6,004 nucleotides of DNA, from contig CADBPB010000093.1 in the NCBI GenBank assembly GCA_902796525.1, positions 1-6,004 on the forward strand, read 5' to 3'. This DNA is from an uncultured Erysipelotrichaceae bacterium (GTDB lineage: Bacteria; Bacillota_I; Bacilli_A; Erysipelotrichales; Erysipelotrichaceae). The notes beneath the pieces are model-generated. The model saw nothing but the letters and a program-made list of their open reading frames with translations, did not search any database and had not been told where the DNA came from. The translations under genes were made by a program, and so were the position numbers. Positions 1-5,142 of the stretch are shown one piece after another; position 1 is the first letter of the stretch; the number at the start of each line of letters is the position of its first letter.

Positions 1-729
1 ATGCCGCTTCTTAAAAACTACAAACAGATCAACTATGTTGAAGGCGAAGAAGCCAAGGTCTCCTATGCCTTCAAAAAGATCTTCGGATCTTTAAAGAGAA
101 TCGCGACTAAAGATAAGAAAGTCCTCTACTTCCTTATCGCCTTCTTCCTCTACATTGACGGTGTCGGTACCATCATAGACAACTGTATCAACCTCGGTAC
201 TGACCTTGGCTTGAATACGGTCGGACAGGTCGTCTTCCTGCTGCTGACGCAGGTCGTCGCCTGGATCGGTTCGCTGGTCTTCGCAAGACTTTCCAAGAAA
301 AAGGATACCATCTCGCTGATCCAGATCTGCATCCTTGGCTATACGGCAGTCTGCCTCTATGCTCTGACACTGACCAAGCTCTGGCAGTTCGCGATCATGG
401 CCTTCGGCGTCGGCTGCTTCCAGGGCTCGATACAGTCCCTGTCGAGAAGCTACTTCTCCAAGATCATTCCGGATGAGAACTCCGGTGAATATTTCGGTAT
501 CTATGATATTTTCGCCAAAGGCGCTTCGTTCCTTGGTTCGTTCCTGATCTATGTCGTCAAGAAGATCGGTATCCGCACCGGCGGCGTCTTCCATTTCTTC
601 GGCGCCGAGATCAAGAGCATCAACGTCGCGATCGGTCTCATGGCGCTGTTCTTCCTGATCGGTCTGGTCTTCATCAAGATCGCTGATAAGCAGGAACAGT
701 CCGAAGAATCAAAACCGGATATCCAGTAA
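1..729 (+). CDS. UMF1-family MFS transporter, C-terminal half (5' end outside window)
   Basis: This is the C-terminal half of an integral membrane transporter of the UMF1 / Atg22-like branch of the major facilitator superfamily. Substrates of bacterial members are not established. Six hydrophobic segments are visible, at about residues 41-61, 73-95, 104-122, 126-146, 165-187 and 207-227 of the part seen. They correspond to TM7-TM12 of a protein usually a little over 400 residues long. Family-like signatures are YIDGVGTI (51-58, usually YIDGVDTI) at the start of TM7 and the loop QSLSRS...IIPDENSGEYFGIYD (145-169). The ATG at base 1 falls in the central cytoplasmic loop, so it is very probably an internal Met and the gene begins upstream. 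The TAA stop is part of the terminator stem that follows. The tail (228-242) is charged and hydrophilic. The family call is firm; the substrate is unknown. Confidence 0.88.
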   Translation: MPLLKNYKQINYVEGEEAKVSYAFKKIFGSLKRIATKDKKVLYFLIAFFLYIDGVGTIIDNCINLGTDLGLNTVGQVVFLLLTQVVAWIGSLVFARLSKKKDTISLIQICILGYTAVCLYALTLTKLWQFAIMAFGVGCFQGSIQSLSRSYFSKIIPDENSGEYFGIYDIFAKGASFLGSFLIYVVKKIGIRTGGVFHFFGAEIKSINVAIGLMALFFLIGLVFIKIADKQEQSEESKPDIQ

Positions 730-758
730 GGTGGGCAGACAGCTCACCTTCTTTTTTT
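728..758 (+). terminator. Intrinsic terminator of the UMF1 transporter gene
   Basis: The 9-bp stem AAGGTGGGC (728-736) pairs with GCTCACCTT (742-750) through one G-U pair. The loop is AGACA, and after one C there is a run of seven T (752-758). The first two stem bases are the last two bases of the transporter's TAA stop. It separates this transcript from mnmL. Confidence 0.9.
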
Positions 759-771
759 ATGTGCGAACCGC

Positions 772-777
772 TACAAT
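772..777 (+). promoter_or_regulatory. Candidate -10 element (TACAAT) of mnmL, leaderless layout
   Basis: TACAAT matches the -10 consensus at five of six positions and ends exactly six bases before the mnmL ATG, so the expected transcription start is the A of ATG (784). The -35 region would fall in the T tract of the preceding terminator (about 749-754, TTCTTT) and is poor. No purine-rich Shine-Dalgarno sequence lies between 759 and 783. The support is positional and from the same spacing at other starts in the window. Confidence 0.5.
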
Positions 778-783
778 AGAGAC

Positions 784-1725
784 ATGCAAGAGAATCCCTT
801 CCGTTATTCGTTCAACGAGAAACGATACCACACCTTCAATTACTATCTGAAGACCAGGTATCACCGGAAAGTATCCAAGATCATTCTGGATGCGGGTTTC
901 AGCTGTCCCAACCGGGATGGAACGAAAGGATACGGCGGATGCATCTTCTGTTCCAATCAGGGCAGCGGCGACTCCAATCTGGTGCGCAACGAGGATCTGC
1001 TCAATCAGTATGAAGCCAACAAGAAAGTGATGGACCGCAAATGGCCCGGTTCGCTGTATATCCCGTATTTCCAGTCTTTCAGCAATACCTACGGCCCTCT
1101 GGAGAAGATCAAGGCCATGCTTTCGCCCTTCCTGGAGATGGAGGAAGTCGCCGAGATCGCCATCGCGACCCGCTGCGACTGCCTGGAAGAAGAGACGGTC
1201 GCCTATCTCGATGAAGTAGCGAAACGGAAGCCTCTCTGGCTGGAGCTGGGTCTTCAGACATCCAACGACCGCACCGGTGATCTCATCAACCGCTGCTATA
1301 CATTCAACGATCTCGTTCGTGCCGTAGAACGTCTGAATCGTACTTCCGTCAAAGTATGCATCCATGTCATGAACGGCCTTCCGTACGAAACGAAAGAAGA
1401 CATGCTGCAGACGATCCGGGACATCTCCCGTCTTCCCTTCCATGGGATCAAGATCCACATGCTGCATGTCCTGAAGGACACCGCGTTAGGCGACATGTAT
1501 CGTAAAGAACCCTTCCCTTTGCTGCAACGGGAAGAATACATCGAGCTGGTCGTGCGTCAGCTGGAACTGCTGAACGAAGACATCGTCGTGCAGCGTCTGA
1601 CCGGCGATCCGATCAAAGAGGAACTGCTGGCACCGGAATGGATACTGAACAAAACGACGATACTGAATGATATCGATAAGCTGATGCGCAAGGAAAACAC
1701 CTGGCAGGGACGCTTCCATGAATAA
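784..1725 (+). CDS. mnmL: MnmL (YtqA) radical SAM enzyme of tRNA wobble-uridine modification
   Basis: This is a radical SAM protein of the YtqA / TIGR01212 family. In Bacillus subtilis and Streptococcus mutans, YtqA (renamed MnmL) is needed to process cmnm5s2U at tRNA position 34 towards nm5s2U, which MnmM then methylates to mnm5s2U. The protein is 313 residues, the family's usual size. The N-terminus NEKRYHTFNYYL (11-22) is typical and supports this ATG. The cluster-binding cysteines are C41, C53 and C56 (CX11CX2C, within CPNRDGTKGYGGCIFC). Other family blocks are YFQSFSNTY (95-103), ATRCDCL (128-134), ELGLQTSNDRT (154-164), GLPYET (198-203), KIHMLHVLKDT (223-233) and QRLTGDP (270-276). From memory of the family, TRCDC usually reads TRPDC and INRCY (168-172) usually reads INRGH; the Fe-S cysteines are intact. 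The 3' end overlaps mnmM by 8 bases (ATGAATAA), so translation is probably coupled. Confidence 0.92.
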   Translation: MQENPFRYSFNEKRYHTFNYYLKTRYHRKVSKIILDAGFSCPNRDGTKGYGGCIFCSNQGSGDSNLVRNEDLLNQYEANKKVMDRKWPGSLYIPYFQSFSNTYGPLEKIKAMLSPFLEMEEVAEIAIATRCDCLEEETVAYLDEVAKRKPLWLELGLQTSNDRTGDLINRCYTFNDLVRAVERLNRTSVKVCIHVMNGLPYETKEDMLQTIRDISRLPFHGIKIHMLHVLKDTALGDMYRKEPFPLLQREEYIELVVRQLELLNEDIVVQRLTGDPIKEELLAPEWILNKTTILNDIDKLMRKENTWQGRFHE

Positions 1726-2242
1726 CAATACCTATATCCACAAATACATCAGAGGGCTCATCCATGAAGACGATGTCTGCGTCGATATGACCGCAGGCAA
1801 CGGCTTCGATACGCTCTTCCTTGCTTCGCTTGCAAAAAAGGTCTACGCCTTCGATATCTCCGAGACCGCCATAAGGAACACCAAAGAAAAAACCAGAGAC
1901 TTCGACAATGTCGTCCTGATCCATGACGATCATGCGAACATCGACCGTTATGTGAACGAAAAGATCCGCCTGTGCATCTTCAATCTGGGCTATCTTCCCC
2001 ATGGCGACATGACGACCGTCACCGGCAAAGATACGACGCTCATCGCTTTCCAGAAGGCGTATGAACTGCTGGAAGACAAAGGCTACATCGTCATCACCTT
2101 CTATCTGAAACATCCCGGCGGAAGAGACGAATACTACCAGCTGGACCGCTATTTCCGCACAAAAAAAGTAGATATCATCGATATCTACCGTCAGGATAAA
2201 ACAGATTCGCCGATCACTTATATCATCAAGAAATCAGTCTAG
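1718..2242 (+). CDS. mnmM: MnmM (YtqB) tRNA nm5s2U methyltransferase
   Basis: This is a small class I SAM-dependent methyltransferase of the YtqB family, long annotated as an rRNA methylase. In B. subtilis it was shown to methylate nm5s2U34 of tRNA to mnm5s2U and was renamed MnmM. It has 174 residues and forms a single Rossmann-like domain. The SAM-binding motif I is VDMTAGNGFDT (22-32), the acidic end of strand 2 is YAFDIS (43-48), and the family block FNLGYLPHGD is at 88-97. KHPGG (131-135) takes the place of the usual GHxGG-like block. The ATG lies inside the end of mnmL, and AGGGA (1706-1710) seven bases upstream is a usable Shine-Dalgarno sequence, consistent with an internal cistron. 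The TAG stop overlaps the TGA stop of the convergent gene by 9 bp. No terminator for this operon is visible downstream on the + strand. Confidence 0.92.
   Translation: MNNNTYIHKYIRGLIHEDDVCVDMTAGNGFDTLFLASLAKKVYAFDISETAIRNTKEKTRDFDNVVLIHDDHANIDRYVNEKIRLCIFNLGYLPHGDMTTVTGKDTTLIAFQKAYELLEDKGYIVITFYLKHPGGRDEYYQLDRYFRTKKVDIIDIYRQDKTDSPITYIIKKSV
2161..2188 (-). terminator. Intrinsic terminator of the convergent glycoside-hydrolase-like gene, inside mnmM
   Basis: On the minus strand, GTAGATATC (2188-2180), the loop GAT and GATATCTAC (2176-2168) form a perfect 9-bp hairpin followed directly by seven T (2167-2161). It starts 46 bases past the TGA of the 2234-3850 gene, which it should terminate. It lies wholly within mnmM, where the same bases encode residues about 149-157 (KKVDIIDIY). 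Read on the + strand, the hairpin is preceded by A's and followed by no T tract, so it should not stop mnmM transcription. Confidence 0.85.
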
Positions 2243-3850
2243 GACATCGATATACTGTTCGTATTTCGACAGGCTGGAAGCCGCATTCCAGGTCAGGAAG
2301 CCGTCATAGACGCCTGCCTGTTTGAGTCCGTCCAGCTGATCTTTTATTTTGTCCGGACCGTAAGTGACCTCATAAGGATCCGAGTTCTGTGCCATGATCC
2401 AGGTGCGGCATTTTGCCGGATCATAGGTGTTCTCCTGGGCATAATATGTCGCTCTTCCCCAGGCGTACATCAGTTCTCCCGCATCATACCAAGGCTGGGC
2501 AATGCCATAGGAATATGCTGCGAAATGATCCGGATAAGGCATGGAACTGATCGCGTCGACCGCATTGGAAATGGCCGGCCAGAACTGCCCGTAATAAGCG
2601 ACAAACGCCGAGAATTCCGAAGCATCGCTGCCGCTGGTCTCGCCGAAAACGTCTGCAGAAACATAGACGCCTTTCTTATGCAGATACTCTGCGGCATAGC
2701 GCAGGAAGTTGGTGATCGCCTGCGAACGGGTCTGATTCAGCCTGTTCTTCAGATCGACATCCTCGACATCTTCCGGAAGTCTCACATAGTCGAACTGTAT
2801 CTCATCGAAGCCCATCTCTTCCGCCGCTTCCAGAGCCAGCGCCACATCGTATTCCCACATCTTCAAAGAATAGATGCTTGGCCAGCGGACGAAACCGTAC
2901 GTATATAAGGAACCGTTGTAAAGCAGCGCCTCCTCGGGATTGTCTGCCGCAAAGGCGTCATCCTTGAAGGCTGTGATCCTGCCGATCAGATAGTAGCCCT
3001 CGTCCTTGATCTTGCGCATCGCTTCCTGATAGTCGCTGAACGTATTCGGGATATTGCTGACGGATGGCGAATAGCTTCGGGCAACCGGCGAATCGTAGCC
3101 CATCTGGGTATCGACGTAGCAGTCCTTGATATCCACAACGAAGGCGTTTATGCTGCTGCCGCGCGCCAGATCGAGATAGGCATCGACCAGTTCCACCGCT
3201 TCCGCATTGATATAGAGAGCTCTGACGGTCTGAGGCATTCCATCGAATATAAGCTCTTCCTTCGGATAGTAGTCGATCAGCGTCGGATCGCCGCCATCCC
3301 CGTAATAGACATCGGAATAGATGCTGCTGTCATAAGCGGTCTCGTAATACTGCGTCGACACATATTCTGCCGGGATATATCCCGAACCATTGACGAAATA
3401 GTAATCTACCAGACCGTCCTGACCCAGTTCGTGGTAGGAATCGACCGTCAGTTCCTGTCCCTTATATACAAAACCGGAGATCTTGAAACTGTCATGCTCC
3501 GTAGTCAGCACATGATCCCGCAACGCGCAAAGCGCATCTTCGAGAACGCAGTCCCGGCGCGATTCGCGCAGCACGTCTTCCGTTATGTAATACAGCTCTT
3601 CGTTGTATTCGAATTCTTTGTATACGACATCATCGATGTCGACATCCTTGTCGCGGATCTCCACCATGGTCCCTCTTGGCAGATCCAGGGTATCGCCTTC
3701 TTTCGTACGTACCGTGACATACTGTTCTGCCGAAGCGAGAAAATACGGCGAAGTCTTGTTGCCTTGATGGATCGTCCATAAAAGGTAGCCGCCGGCTGCG
3801 CCACATAAGAGAAATAATAGCAAAGCAACGATTCCCAGTTTTTTACTCAT
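2234..3850 (-). CDS. Membrane-anchored putative glycoside hydrolase (DUF4015 / GH-like TIM barrel)
   Basis: This is a 538-residue exported protein. Residues 1-25 (two Lys, then a hydrophobic run) form a signal anchor. Cys16 follows LFLL, which is a poor lipobox, so a lipoprotein is unlikely. Residues about 38-165 contain two short beta-rich stretches (YVTVRTKEGDTLDLPRGTMV, 44-63; FKISGFVYKGQELTV, 122-136) that resemble SH3-like wall-binding modules; this is inferred. Residues about 209-530 carry blocks of the DUF4015 putative glycosyl hydrolase family: FVVDIKD (237-243), RITAFKDD (291-298), FDEIQFDYVRLPED (348-361), VSADVFGET (397-405), SSMPYPDHF (435-443) and DGFLTWNA (516-523). The chemistry and substrate of this family are not established; a surface polysaccharide is the usual guess. 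Acidic residues in FDYVR and SADVFG are candidate active-site positions. The gene is monocistronic, with a putative leaderless promoter and a terminator inside mnmM. There is no Shine-Dalgarno sequence before its ATG. Confidence 0.85.
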   Translation of the reverse strand: MSKKLGIVALLLFLLCGAAGGYLLWTIHQGNKTSPYFLASAEQYVTVRTKEGDTLDLPRGTMVEIRDKDVDIDDVVYKEFEYNEELYYITEDVLRESRRDCVLEDALCALRDHVLTTEHDSFKISGFVYKGQELTVDSYHELGQDGLVDYYFVNGSGYIPAEYVSTQYYETAYDSSIYSDVYYGDGGDPTLIDYYPKEELIFDGMPQTVRALYINAEAVELVDAYLDLARGSSINAFVVDIKDCYVDTQMGYDSPVARSYSPSVSNIPNTFSDYQEAMRKIKDEGYYLIGRITAFKDDAFAADNPEEALLYNGSLYTYGFVRWPSIYSLKMWEYDVALALEAAEEMGFDEIQFDYVRLPEDVEDVDLKNRLNQTRSQAITNFLRYAAEYLHKKGVYVSADVFGETSGSDASEFSAFVAYYGQFWPAISNAVDAISSMPYPDHFAAYSYGIAQPWYDAGELMYAWGRATYYAQENTYDPAKCRTWIMAQNSDPYEVTYGPDKIKDQLDGLKQAGVYDGFLTWNAASSLSKYEQYIDVLD

Positions 3851-3856
3851 ACAACC

Positions 3857-3865
3857 ATTTTACCA
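3857..3865 (-). promoter_or_regulatory. Extended -10 promoter of the DUF4015 gene, leaderless layout
   Basis: On the minus strand, TGG-TAAAAT is an extended -10 (TGn plus five of six consensus bases). It ends exactly six bases before the ATG at 3850, which places the expected transcription start on the start codon. An alternative is TATAAT at 3885-3880 with AAGACA 16 bases upstream (3907-3902). That would give a leader of about 23 bases without a Shine-Dalgarno sequence. Confidence 0.55.
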
Positions 3866-3867
3866 TG

Positions 3868-3895
3868 AGAAAAGCCCCTATTATAGGTGGGGCTT
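3868..3895 (-). terminator. Terminator-like hairpin upstream of the DUF4015 gene
   Basis: AAGCCCC and GGGGCTT (3889-3895 and 3872-3878) form a perfect 7-bp, GC-rich stem around a 10-base loop. On the minus strand the second arm runs on into TTTTC, so termination is more likely there. On the + strand it is followed by AACTTTTG. It lies between the structured stretch 3916-4003 and the start of the DUF4015 gene, so it could end a short upstream RNA, act as an attenuator, or insulate the divergent genes. Confidence 0.5.
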
Positions 3896-3915
3896 AACTT
3901 TTGTCTTATTTAAGG

Positions 3916-4003
3916 GGATAAATATTTCGATACGACTAATTTTGGGGGCTGGTATCGGCAAGGTATCTCAACCTTGCATATTCATAGTAACAAAGAGATA
4001 TCC
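3916..4003. other. Candidate structured RNA or palindromic control element (three-way junction)
   Basis: Three nested or adjacent inverted repeats can form together. P1 is GGATA (3916-3920) with TATCC (3999-4003). P2 is CGATAC (3928-3933) with GTATCG (3952-3957). P3 is GCAAGGT (3958-3964) with ACCTTGC (3971-3977), a perfect 7-bp stem with a 6-base loop. P2 and P3 abut without a gap, as in coaxially stacked junctions. No known riboswitch consensus was recognised. The strand is ambiguous; the terminator-like hairpin at 3868-3895 favours minus. P3 alone could instead be a protein-binding palindrome. Confidence 0.3.
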
Positions 4004-4007
4004 ATAT

Positions 4008-4046
4008 ATTATGTTTCAATTATGTAAAATTATGTGATTGACATAA
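4008..4046. promoter_or_regulatory. Putative operator: three ATTATGT repeats plus an inverted repeat
   Basis: ATTATGT occurs at 4008-4014, 4019-4025 and 4029-4035, spaced 11 and 10 bases apart, about one helical turn. The last copy also forms a perfect inverted repeat, TTATGT (4030-4035), 5-base spacer, ACATAA (4041-4046). The array covers the expected -35 region and spacer of the TATAAT at 4049-4054. A regulator bound there would block or assist RNA polymerase at the metallophosphoesterase promoter. The regulator is unknown, and AT-rich chance similarity is possible. Confidence 0.4.
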
Positions 4047-4048
4047 GC

Positions 4049-4054
4049 TATAAT
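4049..4054 (+). promoter_or_regulatory. -10 element (TATAAT) of the metallophosphoesterase gene, leaderless layout
   Basis: This is a perfect TATAAT ending exactly six bases before the ATG at 4061, so the expected transcription start is on the start codon. The -35 position (about 4026-4031) is AT-rich but not consensus. A perfect TTGACA at 4038-4043 is only 5 bases upstream of this -10 and cannot partner it. AAGGA at 4055-4059 is one base from the ATG, too close to act as a Shine-Dalgarno sequence. Confidence 0.6.
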
Positions 4055-4060
4055 AAGGAT

Positions 4061-4873
4061 ATGCTCAAGAAGATCCTCACGGTACTGGCTGTTCTGGCTG
4101 TCCTTTCATTCATTGCCTATTACAATGCGACCAGAGTCAATACCAGACAGCTCACGGTCCGGGAAGAAAACATCTATTCCGCCAAAATCGATGAAGACAC
4201 CGACGGTCTGCTGGTGGCGTATTTCAGCGATCTGTACTTCGGCGAGTTTCTCAAGGAAGAAGATCTGCGAACGGTTACCGACAGGATCAATGCCTTTCAT
4301 CCGGATCTGATCGTTTTCGGAGGCGACCTGGCCGTAGAAAACGCCGATCGTTCGTTTCTGCTTGGCTGTCTGACGGATCTGCAAGCGACTTACGGAAAAT
4401 ACGCGGTAAACGGCGATATGGACGATGAACGCAGCCAGACGATCCTGCAGGAAGCCGGATTCGTCCTGCTGGAAAACGATCACAATACCATCGATGTCGA
4501 CCGCAACAGTTTCATCAACCTGGTCGGAATCGACAACCTGCTTAACGGAAACCCCGATCCGGCTTCCGCTTTTGCCGGCGTAGATACGTCCCGCTATACG
4601 ATCGTCGTTTCCCATTGCCCCGATCTTTTCATCGAAATGAACGGTTATGACTTCGACCGTTTTCTGGCAGGTCATTCTCTGGGAGGACAGGTATATCTTC
4701 CCATCATCAGTCTGTTCGATCGCCCCGAAGGCGCAAAGAAATACTTCAAAGACAAGACCGCGACAAACGGCAAGACCCTGGACATCAGCAACGGTGTCGG
4801 CCGTACCGGAAAGAACGCCCGGCTCTTTGCCGACAGCGAGATTGTTCTATACACCTTGCACTCAAGTAAATAG
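4061..4873 (+). CDS. Membrane-anchored metallophosphoesterase-fold protein with altered active site
   Basis: This is a 270-residue calcineurin-like phosphoesterase-fold protein similar in layout to the YkuE/YaeI type. Residues 1-21 (MLKK then a hydrophobic run) form a signal anchor, so the domain should be outside the membrane. The five family motifs can be placed, but most are changed. Motif I is SDLYFG (56-61), with D57 kept and the usual His replaced by Y59. Motif II is GGDL (87-90), with D89 kept. Motif III is VNGDMDD (116-122) instead of GNHD, with D119 for the metal-bridging Asn and M120 for the catalytic His. Motif IV is SHCPD (184-188), intact. Motif V is GHSLGGQ (204-210), with H205 kept and the second His replaced by L207. 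ATG 4061 is preferred over an in-frame GTG at 4034: the TATAAT lies between them, and the ATG gives a clean signal anchor. The substrate is unknown, and loss of catalysis or changed chemistry is possible. Confidence 0.82.
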   Translation: MLKKILTVLAVLAVLSFIAYYNATRVNTRQLTVREENIYSAKIDEDTDGLLVAYFSDLYFGEFLKEEDLRTVTDRINAFHPDLIVFGGDLAVENADRSFLLGCLTDLQATYGKYAVNGDMDDERSQTILQEAGFVLLENDHNTIDVDRNSFINLVGIDNLLNGNPDPASAFAGVDTSRYTIVVSHCPDLFIEMNGYDFDRFLAGHSLGGQVYLPIISLFDRPEGAKKYFKDKTATNGKTLDISNGVGRTGKNARLFADSEIVLYTLHSSK

Positions 4874-4948
4874 CTCCAGAAGCACGAAGATGTCAGTTTA
4901 ATAATCTGCATGTTAACTATACTTCCTGTCTTCCTGGAGTTTTTCTTT
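4874..4948 (+). terminator. Possible weak terminator of the metallophosphoesterase gene
   Basis: CTCCAG (4874-4879), directly after the stop, is complementary to CTGGAG (4934-4939), which is followed by TTTTTCTTTT. The 54-base loop makes this a poor intrinsic terminator. The second arm lies inside the convergent small gene. It is recorded because no better + strand terminator follows this gene closely. Confidence 0.2.
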
Positions 4949-5080
4949 TATCATCCGCATACATTCAACATAGGAATGCGCTTCTTCCTCAAGAAATCTT
5001 CCCAGCAGCATATTGATTTCTGCGTCTTCCAATCCAATGCTGCTTAACAGCTCAAACAATTCATCCAGTGCACTTTTCAT
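4913..5080 (-). CDS. Small protein of unknown function (55 aa), SD-led
   Basis: This is an unrecognised 55-residue protein, predicted to be mostly helical, cytoplasmic and acidic in the middle (DELFELLSSIGLEDAEINMLL, FLEEEAH), with a basic-rich end (RMIKEKLQEDRKYS). No signal peptide, membrane segment or metal motif is visible. It has one Cys. The start at 5080 is chosen because GGAGGTGAT, a near-perfect anti-16S match, lies six bases upstream. An in-frame ATG at 5122 would add 14 residues but has no such site. A good promoter lies about 100 bases upstream, leaving a leader of about 90 bases that carries a 9-codon mini-ORF and a hairpin. It converges on the metallophosphoesterase gene 39 bases away. 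A two-helix regulatory or binding protein is one guess; function cannot be assigned. The strong initiation and promoter signals argue that it is a real gene. Confidence 0.65.
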   Translation of the reverse strand: MKSALDELFELLSSIGLEDAEINMLLGRFLEEEAHSYVECMRMIKEKLQEDRKYS

Positions 5081-5098
5081 GGCGTTATCACCTCCGCC
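5081..5098 (-). promoter_or_regulatory. Shine-Dalgarno site held in a short GC hairpin
   Basis: On the minus strand, GGCG (5098-5095) and CGCC (5084-5081) can form a 4-bp GC stem that abuts the ATG at 5080. GGAGGTGAT (5095-5087) is presented almost wholly in the 10-base loop. This site decides the start of the small gene. The stem may tune ribosome access, or it may be incidental to an unusually strong ribosome-binding site. Confidence 0.55.
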
Positions 5099-5107
5099 TA
5101 CATAATA

Positions 5108-5139
5108 AACTATGGAAAGCATGACGAATTCTCATAGTT
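5108..5139 (-). other. Hairpin in the leader of the small gene
   Basis: AACTATG (5139-5133 on the minus strand) pairs with CATAGTT (5114-5108), a perfect 7-bp stem. GAA/TTC can extend it inside with one bulged A. It lies between the mini-ORF stop and the Shine-Dalgarno hairpin. There is no T tract after it, so it is not a terminator. Confidence 0.4.
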
Positions 5140-5142
5140 GTT

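Noticed and set aside
91..594. Long minus-strand open frame opposite the UMF1 gene (167 codons)
   Set aside because: It is a by-product of GC-rich third positions on the coding strand. The translation is low-complexity acidic with no family features, and the + strand protein is clearly a transporter.
757..1467. 236-codon minus-strand open frame opposite mnmL
   Set aside because: It is a shadow of mnmL, which has all family motifs. The antisense product has no recognisable domain and no start signal.
2274..2291. CTGGAA-N6-TTCCAG hairpin as terminator of mnmLM
   Set aside because: The stem is perfect but no T tract follows on the + strand, and it lies within the DUF4015 coding sequence.
3865..3873. 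TTTTCTC then ATG at 3866 (minus) as alternative start of the DUF4015 gene
   Set aside because: That ATG is out of frame and meets a stop after seven codons.
3951..3967. Direct repeat GGTATC (3951-3956 and 3962-3967)
   Set aside because: Each copy is accounted for by the P2 and P3 inverted repeats, and a 6-mer repeated twice is not significant by itself.
4038..4043. Perfect TTGACA as -35 of the TATAAT at 4049-4054
   Set aside because: The spacer is only 5 bases. Pairing it with TATGCT at 4060-4065 would put the transcription start inside the gene, after its only plausible ATG.
3896..4048. tRNA, tmRNA, 4.5S RNA or a known riboswitch in the AT-rich divergent region
   Set aside because: No CCA end, T-loop, SRP loop or known aptamer core was recognised on either strand.
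4034..4060. In-frame GTG at 4034 as start of the metallophosphoesterase (adds 9 residues)
   Set aside because: The perfect TATAAT at 4049-4054 would lie inside the coding sequence, the extra residues are polar and precede the signal anchor, and no Shine-Dalgarno sequence precedes GTG.
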